A stretch of 64,000 bases of DNA from JAFNGF01 sp964567045 (GTDB lineage: Bacteria; Planctomycetota; Phycisphaerae; Sedimentisphaerales; Anaerobacaceae), in NCBI GenBank assembly GCA_964567045.1, contig CAZMLE010000006.1:41437-105436 (forward strand), in the 5' to 3' direction. Shown here one piece after another: positions 16,794 through 24,319 of this stretch. Position 1 is the first letter of the stretch. Every line of letters begins with the position of its first letter. The notes under the pieces are model-generated. The model was not told where the DNA came from, ran no database searches, and was given only the letters and a program-made list of their open reading frames with translations. The position numbers and the translations under genes were made by a program.

Positions 16794-18803
16794 ATGGAAG
16801 CACAATTCCGTTCCTTATCTTCGCAGGAAATCGCTAAGGTAACCGACCAGGGCTGCAGTTGCTCTGATTGGTCAAGGGTCCAGGTCGCTGAAGGCTTCAA
16901 CGCCGAGCGAGTCAGAACAAGCCAGTTCTGCGGAGAAGTAAAGTTAGGTGTGTTTGAAAAGCGAGTGTCCTTTTTCGGCGGCGTTACCAAGCCGACGGGC
17001 ATCAGCAATGCGGTAATCCACAACTGCACCATCGGCAACAACGTCTACATAAGTCAGGTGAGAAACTGTATCGCCAACTACGTTATCGAAGACGACGTGG
17101 TGATAGACAACATCGACCTGCTGGCGGTCGAGGGTGAAAGCTCATTCGGAAATGGGACAGAAGTTGCCGTAGTGAATGAGGCCGGCGGCAGAGAAATACC
17201 GATCTACGACCATCTTTCCGCCCATACCGCCTACATCATAGCGTTTTATCGTCACCGCCCGAAAGTAATCGAAAAGCTGCGAAGAATGATAGCCAATTAT
17301 ACAGCCTCTGTTACCTCTTCCGTGGGCCTGGTCGCAAAAGGCGCCAAACTTATAAACTGCCGGATTATTAAAAATGTTAGAGTCGGGCCGGCAAGTGTAA
17401 TCGAAGGAGTCAGCCGGCTGGAGAACGGCTCGATCAATAGCTGTCCGGAAGACCCCGTTTATATCGGAGCAGGAGTCTTTGCAGAAGATTTTATTGCCTG
17501 TAGCGGCTCGAGCATTACCGACGGCACTATTATAGGCAAGTGCTTCGTCGGCCAGGGCACGGTACTGTCTAAGCAGTATTCAGCGGAAAACTCGGTGTTC
17601 TTCGCCAACTGCGGGGGGTTTCACGGTGAGGCGTGCGCAGTTTTTGCCGGCCCTTATACGGTAACACATCACAAATCGACGCTGCTGATCGCCGGCCTAT
17701 TCTCGTTTCTTAACGCCGGCAGCGGAACCAACCAGAGCAACCACATGTACAAATTAGGGCCGGTGCATCAGGGCGTAGTAGAACGCGGCTCTAAAACCGC
17801 CAGCGATTCGTACATCCTCTGGCCGGCAAAAGTCGGGCCGTTCACCGTCGTAATGGGCAGACACTACCGAAACTCAGATACCTCAGATCTACCTTTCTCA
17901 TATCTAATTGAGCACGAAGACGAAAGTATTCTTGTCCCAGGCGTAAACCTACGCAGCGTGGGCACCGTCAGAGATGCCCGAAAATGGCCGAGCAGGGACC
18001 GGCGAAAAAGCCCGAAGAAACTTGACTTGATCAACTTCAAACTCCTAAGCCCGTACACGATTCAAAAGATGCTCAACGGAAAACAACTGCTGAAAAACCT
18101 CAAGGCAACCTCCGGCGAGACATCGGAATACTTCACCTACCATAGCGTCAAAATCAAAAACGAGTCACTGGATAGAGGAATCCAATTCTACCAGATGGGT
18201 ATTGATAAATTCCTGGGCAATTGCCTGATTCACCGATTGGAGAATAGAATCTTCAAAAGTGTTGACGAGTTGCGAGAGGCGCTGCAGCCGGAAACCGACC
18301 TCGGACCCGGCAAATGGGTGGACTTGGCCGGTTTGTTCGCCCCAGAACAAGCCGTGCAGAAAATACTCTGCGATATTGAAAACGGCACCATAAATACGCT
18401 GGAGCAACTGTCCGAAGCATTTGGGGCGATGCACGATAATTACCCTGCATACGAGTGGGCCTGGGCAGCAGATGTCATCCGGCAAGTTCTTGGCAAAAAG
18501 ATAGCCGAAATAACAGCCGATGACATTATCGCACTGACCACAAAATGGAAGAACGCTGTTGTAGAGCTTGACCACCGCCTTTACGCCGATGCCAGGAAGG
18601 AATTTGCTGCTATTGCTCAAATCGGCTTCGGCCTTGACGGCGACGAAGAGATTAAGCATTTGGACTTCGCCGCGGTTAGAGGGACATTTGAAGATAATAG
18701 ATTCGCTTCCGAAATCCAGGAGCATATCGCCAGTAAAGCAACGCTGGGCGACGAGCTTATCAGTCGAATGGAAAAAATGCGTGGGCAGCAATCGCAGGTA
18801 TAA
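16794..18803 (+). CDS. DUF4954 family protein (left-handed beta-helix)
   Basis: A 669-residue soluble protein. The region of residues 40-300 has hexapeptide-like repeats of a left-handed beta-helix (VIHNCTIGNNVYI, IEDDVVIDNI, GTIIGKCFVGQGTVL), as in sugar-nucleotide acyltransferases. Conserved stretches such as VTHHKSTLLIAG, NQSNHMYKLGP and NLPFSYLIE-like DLPFSYLIE match my memory of DUF4954, found in Bacteroidetes and planctomycetes; its function is unknown. The start at 16794 is chosen for the GGAAGGGAG site just upstream; an in-frame TTG lies at 16755. C-terminal 200 residues are helical. Confidence 0.85.
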   Translation: MEAQFRSLSSQEIAKVTDQGCSCSDWSRVQVAEGFNAERVRTSQFCGEVKLGVFEKRVSFFGGVTKPTGISNAVIHNCTIGNNVYISQVRNCIANYVIEDDVVIDNIDLLAVEGESSFGNGTEVAVVNEAGGREIPIYDHLSAHTAYIIAFYRHRPKVIEKLRRMIANYTASVTSSVGLVAKGAKLINCRIIKNVRVGPASVIEGVSRLENGSINSCPEDPVYIGAGVFAEDFIACSGSSITDGTIIGKCFVGQGTVLSKQYSAENSVFFANCGGFHGEACAVFAGPYTVTHHKSTLLIAGLFSFLNAGSGTNQSNHMYKLGPVHQGVVERGSKTASDSYILWPAKVGPFTVVMGRHYRNSDTSDLPFSYLIEHEDESILVPGVNLRSVGTVRDARKWPSRDRRKSPKKLDLINFKLLSPYTIQKMLNGKQLLKNLKATSGETSEYFTYHSVKIKNESLDRGIQFYQMGIDKFLGNCLIHRLENRIFKSVDELREALQPETDLGPGKWVDLAGLFAPEQAVQKILCDIENGTINTLEQLSEAFGAMHDNYPAYEWAWAADVIRQVLGKKIAEITADDIIALTTKWKNAVVELDHRLYADARKEFAAIAQIGFGLDGDEEIKHLDFAAVRGTFEDNRFASEIQEHIASKATLGDELISRMEKMRGQQSQV

Positions 18804-18994
18804 AAAGGCAAAAACTTCGCTTGGCCTGTTCTGCTATAGTACTCTGCGCAGGCGGCATGCTACCAAACATCCGATCTTATTCAGTGGTGCATGTTATGCC
18901 CGCAAATTTGCACGTTTGAGATTTTATAGGAATCCAAATTGTGCGACAAACTCTTCGAATATTTCTGATTTTGTGATAAAATGCTTGCAGTGCT

Positions 18995-19072
18995 ATGATA
19001 CGCAGTCGGTGGCCAGAATGGTGGGACTGGGAACTGGAACTCAGCCCACATTTATTCAAGCGTATGCTTGAG
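18995..19072 (+). pseudogene. Remnant of a DUF4258-type toxin gene (first 26 codons)
   Basis: The 26 codons starting at 18995 encode IRSRWPEWWDWELELSPHL and KRMLE, the characteristic N-terminus of a group of DUF4258 proteins. The rest of that domain is absent and the frame runs straight into the DUF2283 gene. The simplest reading is an in-frame deletion that removed the toxin body. The 190 bp upstream (18804-18994) hold no gene. Confidence 0.55.
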
Positions 19073-19342
19073 ATGAATGAGTCATATTTGGAAGTAACGT
19101 TCCGACATGGCCGGCCGTTGGCTGCGTACTATTATTTGCCGCGCCATCCGAACGACAAGAGCCGTCGAACAAGGCGAGTTGAACCGGGGCTTGTGATTGA
19201 TTTTACCCGCGATGGAAAGCCTATCGGGATTGAGATTGTGGCGCCGGACAAGCTCACTTTGGCTGTGTTCAATCGAGTGCTTCGGGAGCTTGGCTTTGCG
19301 CCCTTAAAGCGGGCCGATCTGGCTCCATTAGTGGTGGCTTAG
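19073..19342 (+). CDS. DUF2283 family protein
   Basis: A 90-residue protein with the DUF2283 pattern: LAAYYYLPR, PGLVIDFTRDGKPIGIEI, and APDKLTLAVFNRVLRELG. DUF2283 proteins are small, often lie next to DUF4258 genes, and are suspected antitoxin partners. It is in frame with the upstream DUF4258 remnant, so it could also be translated from 18995 as a 115-residue fusion. The start at 19073 restores the usual N-terminus (MNESYLEVTF) but lacks a good ribosome binding site. Confidence 0.75.
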   Translation: MNESYLEVTFRHGRPLAAYYYLPRHPNDKSRRTRRVEPGLVIDFTRDGKPIGIEIVAPDKLTLAVFNRVLRELGFAPLKRADLAPLVVA

Positions 19343-19444
19343 TCGGGTAGTCAAACTTGTGCCGCAGCACTTCGGGGAGCTAAGGATTTATAGAGAAAGT
19401 GTCTAACCATAAGTTGGACCTCCGCTAAAGTGAATCGAGGCAAC

Positions 19445-20146
19445 ATGAACAGACGGATTGAAAAGTCAATAAGGGCGACTCTGCAAAACGGGCGACGCCT
19501 GCTCGACGACAGTGAGTTCCTTGAATTCAACGACCCTCCCGCCACGGCTTACTTCCTCTCGCTCATTGCGCAAGAGGAGTTTGCCAAGGCTTTCTTGCTA
19601 GCCTTGGTGCATCGCGGGGTTGTCCCGTGGGATCAACACATCCTGCGGGCAAGCAGAGATCACAAGTGCAAGCAACTTCTGTGCATCGTAATGGATTACC
19701 TCAATCCGGATCTTGACGAGTTCATCGAACGGTGTAATGCTGTGGTCTTACGGCGCGAGCCGCCAAAACTCCCCCCTAAGGTTGCCGATGCGATCAATAT
19801 CTTGCGTTACGAGAAGATCAGCCGTTGGATCTCAAGGTCGTGGGTTTGGGGCGAGGATCCCGAGTACAATCGAGATAGCGTTGCCATCGCCGAAGGGAGG
19901 CACGACAAGCGAAAGCAGGACGCACTGTACGTACGGCTTGGCGCAGACGGTGGTGTTGCTGCAACAGCAAAAACCTTCACCCGAGACATGCTTGAGGCAG
20001 AGAAGGAGCGTGCCAATTGCTTCGCGAGCATCATCGAAAATCTCTTGGGTGATAAGCCCAAGCCGGCCCTCAACTATGACAAGGTAGAAGAGGCCTTCCG
20101 CTTGCTCTTTACGCCCACTGCACGTGCAGGGAATTCCGATGTCTAG
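19445..20146 (+). CDS. AbiV-like abortive infection protein (HEPN-type)
   Basis: A 233-residue protein whose N-terminal part fits the AbiV family: LQNGRRLLDDSEFL, then PATAYFLSLIAQEEFAKAFLLALVHRG, then a DHKCKQ motif near residue 75. AbiV gives abortive phage infection in Lactococcus and belongs to the wider HEPN-like group of helical proteins with a conserved Glu-Glu and HK motif. The C-terminal half is not recognised. Start: the ATG at 19445 follows GAGG closely; a GTG at 19430 is possible. Its neighbours DUF2283 and HicBA support a defence island. Confidence 0.7.
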   Translation: MNRRIEKSIRATLQNGRRLLDDSEFLEFNDPPATAYFLSLIAQEEFAKAFLLALVHRGVVPWDQHILRASRDHKCKQLLCIVMDYLNPDLDEFIERCNAVVLRREPPKLPPKVADAINILRYEKISRWISRSWVWGEDPEYNRDSVAIAEGRHDKRKQDALYVRLGADGGVAATAKTFTRDMLEAEKERANCFASIIENLLGDKPKPALNYDKVEEAFRLLFTPTARAGNSDV

Positions 20147-20319
20147 CCAATCGCCTGCAGCCGACACGAGAAATCGGCACGGGTGAGGCACAAGGCGTTG
20201 CACACTGCGTTTTCAGCGTCGTGCTTGACGGCAAGCAGCAGTTTCAGTATGCTGCCAGTTGGATGGACCGTGGCATTGCTGTCAAATACGTGTTGGTCCA
20301 TGACACGGAGAGATACATT

Positions 20320-20523
20320 ATGAAGTTAAAAGTCGTCATCCACGAGGCGGAAGAAGGCGGCTATTGGGCAGAGGTGCCGGCCATACCCGGCTGTATGACC
20401 CAAGGGCAAACCATGCAAGAGTTAATCGAAAACTTGTATGATGCGGTGGAAGGCTGCCTGAGCATCGACATGGATAAGATTCATCTCAAGCAGAACGATA
20501 CGGTCATGGAGCTTGCCGTCTGA
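20320..20523 (+). CDS. hicB: HicB family antitoxin
   Basis: A 67-residue HicB-type antitoxin with the core pattern VVIHEAEEGGYWAEVPAIPGC, and then QGQTMQELIENLYDAVEGCL. It has no DNA-binding domain. Here the antitoxin gene comes first, followed directly by the toxin. The ATG at 20320 with GGAG upstream begins the conserved domain; an open reading frame extends further upstream but is not conserved. The 173 bp before it hold nothing that I recognise. Confidence 0.9.
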   Translation: MKLKVVIHEAEEGGYWAEVPAIPGCMTQGQTMQELIENLYDAVEGCLSIDMDKIHLKQNDTVMELAV

Positions 20524-20524
20524 G

Positions 20525-20731
20525 ATGAAAGCTATCAGCGGTAAGCAGATGTGTAAACTCTTGCAGGCGAAAGGCTGGGAGCTTGCTCGCGTTACCGGAA
20601 GTCACCGCATCTTTGTGACCCCCGGCAAGAATGTCCGGATCTCCGTGCCGGTCCACGGCAACCGAGACCTCAAGATTGGGCTGCAGGCAGCCATCATGAA
20701 GCTGGCGGGGATCGAAGAGGAGGAACTATGA
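20525..20731 (+). CDS. hicA: HicA family toxin (mRNA interferase)
   Basis: A 68-residue HicA toxin: a double-stranded-RNA-binding-like fold with the catalytic His in VTGSHRIF, and SVPVHGNRDLKIGL. It cleaves mRNA when not bound by HicB. It starts 1 base after the hicB stop (TGAGATG), so translation is coupled. Family-typical length. Confidence 0.9.
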   Translation: MKAISGKQMCKLLQAKGWELARVTGSHRIFVTPGKNVRISVPVHGNRDLKIGLQAAIMKLAGIEEEEL

Positions 20732-20844
20732 GGCCGCTCGGCGGCCGTTTGGCCAACGTTTACTGTGCCCGGGTCCGGCCCGCTCGAATATTTGTTAGTC
20801 CAGCCGGCTCAAAAGAGTAAGTGATAAGAAAGGATAGGTAACGT

Positions 20845-21657
20845 ATGCGGTTGATAATTGAACCGAATTATGAGCTTGTCTCCAAGTGGGCTGCCAATTA
20901 TGCTGCCAGAAGAATAAATGATTTTAGCCCAAACGAGTCAAGACCATTCGTGCTGGGCCTTCCTACAGGCTCTTCGCCGCTGGGAATGTACAGAGAGCTA
21001 ATAAAACTTAACGGGCAAAAACTGGTCTCGTTCAAGAATGTTGTCACCTTCAATATGGATGAATATGTGAACCTTCCCGAGGACCATGCTGAAAGCTACC
21101 ATTCGTTTATGTGGAACAACTTCTTCGGCCATATCGACATCCGCAAAGAAAATGTCAATATCCTTAATGGAAATGCACCGGACCTGGAAGCGGAGTGTGC
21201 CAGCTACGAAGAGAAGATGAAGAGTGTGGGGGGCGTCGGTCTTTTTGTGGGCGGAATCGGACCCGACGGCCATATCGCGTTCAATGAGCCGGGCTCTTCG
21301 CTGGCATCGAGGACCCGCGTTATGAGGCTGACATACGACACTATCGTAGCCAACTCGCGGTTCTTCAATGGCGATGTGAATAAAGTGCCCAAAACTGCTT
21401 TGACGGTGGGTGTGGGAACGGTTATGGATGCCCAAGAAGTGCTTATCATCGTCAATGGTCATAATAAGGCACGGGCCCTGCGGCACGCCATCGAAGAAGG
21501 CGTAAATCATATATGGACAGTCAGTGCTCTGCAGATGCACCCAAAAGGTATCATTGTCTGCGATGAGCAGGCTACGGTCGAGCTACGAGTCGGCACCGTA
21601 AAATACTTTAAGGACGTGGAGTCCGCCAATCTCGACCCAGCGAGTCTACTAAAATAG
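20845..21657 (+). CDS. nagB: Glucosamine-6-phosphate deaminase
   Basis: A 270-residue cytoplasmic enzyme converting glucosamine-6-phosphate to fructose-6-phosphate and ammonia, in amino-sugar breakdown. Seen: GLPTGSSPLGMY, FNMDEYVNLPEDHAESY, GGIGPDGHIAFNEPGSSL with the catalytic Asp-His, and ALTVGVGTVMDA. Length matches E. coli NagB (266). AAGGATAGG upstream supports the start. It lies alone after the HicBA locus. Confidence 0.96.
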   Translation: MRLIIEPNYELVSKWAANYAARRINDFSPNESRPFVLGLPTGSSPLGMYRELIKLNGQKLVSFKNVVTFNMDEYVNLPEDHAESYHSFMWNNFFGHIDIRKENVNILNGNAPDLEAECASYEEKMKSVGGVGLFVGGIGPDGHIAFNEPGSSLASRTRVMRLTYDTIVANSRFFNGDVNKVPKTALTVGVGTVMDAQEVLIIVNGHNKARALRHAIEEGVNHIWTVSALQMHPKGIIVCDEQATVELRVGTVKYFKDVESANLDPASLLK

Positions 21658-21682
21658 CAAGGCTATATAAGGTGTGATTATA

Positions 21683-22675
21683 TCAGTATATCCGATAAAC
21701 GGATGGGCGTCCTTTATCAGCTCCATCAAAGAGAATCAAGACTTCTATCTGCTGCTCTGACTCGCTCAAAACTGTCATAGCCTCGGCTTTACCCGGCGGA
21801 TTCTCTATCGGGCCGATTCGATGGACTTTTGAGCCTTTGCCGTCCCAACTATAGATTAGGTAGCCTCGATCCTCTCGATAATTTTCGCTCTTGGGGAATT
21901 TGTCGGAAGGTTCAGACCCAGAATTGCCGGCGATGATCAGAAAACAAGATCGTGCAGCAACTATCTCACGTATTCCGTAACCTTCGCCCAGCGAAAGGCT
22001 GTACAGCTTGTAATGCCGAGCTTTCCAGTCGGCGAATATCTCGTCTGCGGCAATTTCCATCACGTAAGCTTTTCCACCAAGATTCGGGCTGCGAAAGCCA
22101 AAAAACAGTTGACCATGCTTGGCGGCCAGACCTTCGATATTGACGCCGTTGTGCTGAAGTGGTTTTTGGAAATAAGGGCCCAAGACGGCATCGGTCTTCA
22201 AAATATCCGAAAGGCTGCTTACCTCCAGGCCAACGGGCAGGCTGGTTTTAGGAAGAACGCCGGCTGCCGGTAGCCCGCTGGCGGGATCAACTTTCAGCCG
22301 GAATATCTTGTACCGATTCTCCTGGATTCTGCCACCTTCTTTGGATACTCCGTGCGATCCGGTTATGTAATAACAATCGCCCTCGACAGCAATAGCTTCA
22401 ATGTCAATTTCCGTTCCAGAATTCAGAAGCGCCACATCTGCGAGAACCTTAAGCCATTTGCCCTGCCTGGATAACTCCAGCACCTGCACTTTTCTTCCTT
22501 CATCCGCACCGACCAGGCACCGCGTCGGGGATACACACGCTATGGCACTCAGATTTTGCTCTTCTAAAACATCGCCCTGGAAGGAATAATAGCCCACAAA
22601 CTCAATGTTGCTCCATCTATCGTAGTTCTGCTGGGCGAGGCTAGTAGTAAAGCAGGAACTTAAAACGGAAATCAC
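21683..22675 (-). CDS. DUF3616-like beta-propeller protein, probably secreted
   Basis: A 330-residue protein with a short hydrophobic N-terminus (ISVLSSCFTTSLAQ) that could be part of a signal peptide or a lipobox (LSSC). The body has repeated beta-strand motifs such as LSAIACVSPTRCLVGAD, IDIEAIAVEGDCYYITG, and NIEGLAAKHGQLFFGFRSP; the last is typical of DUF3616, whose function is unknown. The start is a GTG at 22675 without a good ribosome binding site. The frame is open further upstream (towards 22740) but lacks a standard start, so the true N-terminus is uncertain. Confidence 0.7.
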   Translation of the reverse strand: MISVLSSCFTTSLAQQNYDRWSNIEFVGYYSFQGDVLEEQNLSAIACVSPTRCLVGADEGRKVQVLELSRQGKWLKVLADVALLNSGTEIDIEAIAVEGDCYYITGSHGVSKEGGRIQENRYKIFRLKVDPASGLPAAGVLPKTSLPVGLEVSSLSDILKTDAVLGPYFQKPLQHNGVNIEGLAAKHGQLFFGFRSPNLGGKAYVMEIAADEIFADWKARHYKLYSLSLGEGYGIREIVAARSCFLIIAGNSGSEPSDKFPKSENYREDRGYLIYSWDGKGSKVHRIGPIENPPGKAEAMTVLSESEQQIEVLILFDGADKGRPSVYRIY

Positions 22676-22741
22676 GAAGCTAAAAACTTTTGAATTCCAG
22701 CTCCATAGTTTTGCATTTTCACCTGCCAGTTTTACGCTCCC

Positions 22742-23899
22742 TTATTTGCCGCCTGGGCCACCAGGAATAGTTGGTTCAGCCGACTTCGGTTCTTGGCCTG
22801 GCGCATAGACTATTTTGGCTTTCGCTTTGAGCGATTCCACGAACTCTCTGGCAAGCTCAAACCGCTTCTTCTGCGTCAGTTGATTTACTATTGTCTCCTT
22901 AGCCTGCTCAAAGGTCGTAATGCCGGCGTTTTTGCGGTCGGTGAGCTTTATTATGTGATATCCGAATTTGGTTTCCACGACGTCACTTATTTGTCCCGGT
23001 TCCAGGCTGAAGGCGGCCTTTTCAAAAGGTTCCACCATATCACCTCTGCCGAAGAAGCCCAGATCACCTCCCTTGGCACTTGAGGGACAGCTTGAATGAG
23101 TTTTGGCTAATTCCGCAAAATCAGCCCCGCCTTTTATCTGTTCAAGCAGATTCTGAGCCTTCGCTTGGGCCTGGGCCTTAGCCTCATTTGGATCAACATT
23201 GGCAGCAGTTGGCTTAAGGTCAATGAGAATATGGCTTGCCCTGACCTGGTCGGGCGTCTCGAACTCCTTCTGGTTTTCAGAATAATGCTTTTTGGCATCC
23301 TCTTCTGTGACTTTTATCTTGCCTTCCAATTGGGATTCCATAAGTTTCTGATAACCAAGTCCCTTACGGATTTGCTGCTTTAATTCGTCATAACTTCTGC
23401 CATATTCCTCTATCTTTTTCTTGAAATCGTCCAGCGATAGCGGCGGAGTCTGCCCGGAAGCGATCTTACCGATCTGCCCCATCACTTCTTCTTCGGCAAC
23501 CTCTATCTTGGCCTGCTTTACTTTTGCATCCAGCAACTGCTCGACAATCAGGTTTTCCAGAGCCTGCTGTCTGATCTGCTTTTTGTATTGTTCGGCAAAC
23601 GCCGGCGGCAACTTCGACCAGTCTTTGGCAGCCATCTTCTCAAGCTCCGGCGCAATCAGTGCCTGAACCTTACTTTCGGTAATATCGACACCATTTACGG
23701 TGACGACGACACTGTCGGCCACCGTCTCAGCAGTAGTGGTTGGCCGGGGCAAGTTGACATCCGTTCGAGCAGGAGCCTTGGGCTTACAGGCCAAACTACA
23801 GACAACAAAGAGAACCGCAACGTAACAACCAAACAGCAAAAAGTGCTGCTTTTTACTCCTTCTGTACTTACCTTTGAATTGTGGCACATAGAATCTCAT
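22742..23899 (-). CDS. PpiC-type peptidyl-prolyl isomerase lipoprotein (SurA/PrsA-like)
   Basis: A 385-residue foldase for exported proteins. The N-terminus has a basic start, a hydrophobic stretch and a lipobox-like VCSLAC. Next comes a SurA-N-like chaperone region (residues about 60-210, VTVNGVDITESKVQALI). Then comes one parvulin domain (about 215-335) with ASHILID, GGDLGFFGRGDMVEPFE, and FGYHIIKLTDRK. It ends in a Pro/Gly tail. It helps fold periplasmic or outer-membrane proteins. AAGGA upstream of the ATG. Probably in one transcript with the DUF3616-like gene. Confidence 0.9.
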   Translation of the reverse strand: MRFYVPQFKGKYRRSKKQHFLLFGCYVAVLFVVCSLACKPKAPARTDVNLPRPTTTAETVADSVVVTVNGVDITESKVQALIAPELEKMAAKDWSKLPPAFAEQYKKQIRQQALENLIVEQLLDAKVKQAKIEVAEEEVMGQIGKIASGQTPPLSLDDFKKKIEEYGRSYDELKQQIRKGLGYQKLMESQLEGKIKVTEEDAKKHYSENQKEFETPDQVRASHILIDLKPTAANVDPNEAKAQAQAKAQNLLEQIKGGADFAELAKTHSSCPSSAKGGDLGFFGRGDMVEPFEKAAFSLEPGQISDVVETKFGYHIIKLTDRKNAGITTFEQAKETIVNQLTQKKRFELAREFVESLKAKAKIVYAPGQEPKSAEPTIPGGPGGK

Positions 23900-24034
23900 A
23901 ATTTTTCCTTTTGCAGATACGAAACATTATTAACTTACGCTGAAACACACCTCTGATTATTCCGCAAAAGCCTGGATGCGTCAAGGCATTTTTGCCCGGC
24001 TTCGTTTCTGGCCACATCTATCGAAAAAATTCTC

Positions 24035-24064
24035 TTGAAATAAAGGCAGCCAATTTGGTATAAA
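24035..24064 (+). promoter_or_regulatory. Candidate sigma70-type promoter for the LamG gene
   Basis: TTGAAA (24035-24040), an 18-base spacer, and TATAAA (24059-24064). It would give a leader of about 250 bases. The leader contains a CCCGCC/GGGCGG palindrome near 24112 and a perfect hairpin CGTCGCCG/CGGCGACG (24232-24250). The rest of the 420-bp gap 23900-24319 shows no gene. Confidence 0.4.
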
Positions 24065-24319
24065 TAGGAAGGTTCGGGTCTGCGATTTTTCTCTTTTTGA
24101 GGTGCTTGCCCGCCATACGGCTGGGCGGGCTGGGTTTTCAGGGTTTTTCAAGGAAGCTACTGCGTAAGCGCGTCAGAGCAGACTCTAAAAGAACGTTTGC
24201 CACCTACAGGGCGACGAGGGATGTATTCAGCCGTCGCCGGCACGGCGACGAATGACGAAGGTTTTGGTGTGTTGCAAAAGCGCGGTTATTTTCACTTTCT
24301 TTGATGGAGGAATAATATC

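Noticed and set aside
20221..20319. Upstream extension of HicB by 33 residues
   Set aside because: The ATG at 20320 starts exactly at the conserved HicB domain and has its own ribosome binding site.
24180..24319. Leader of the LamG gene as a riboswitch
   Set aside because: There is one perfect hairpin and a long leader, but no conserved riboswitch core that I can recognise.
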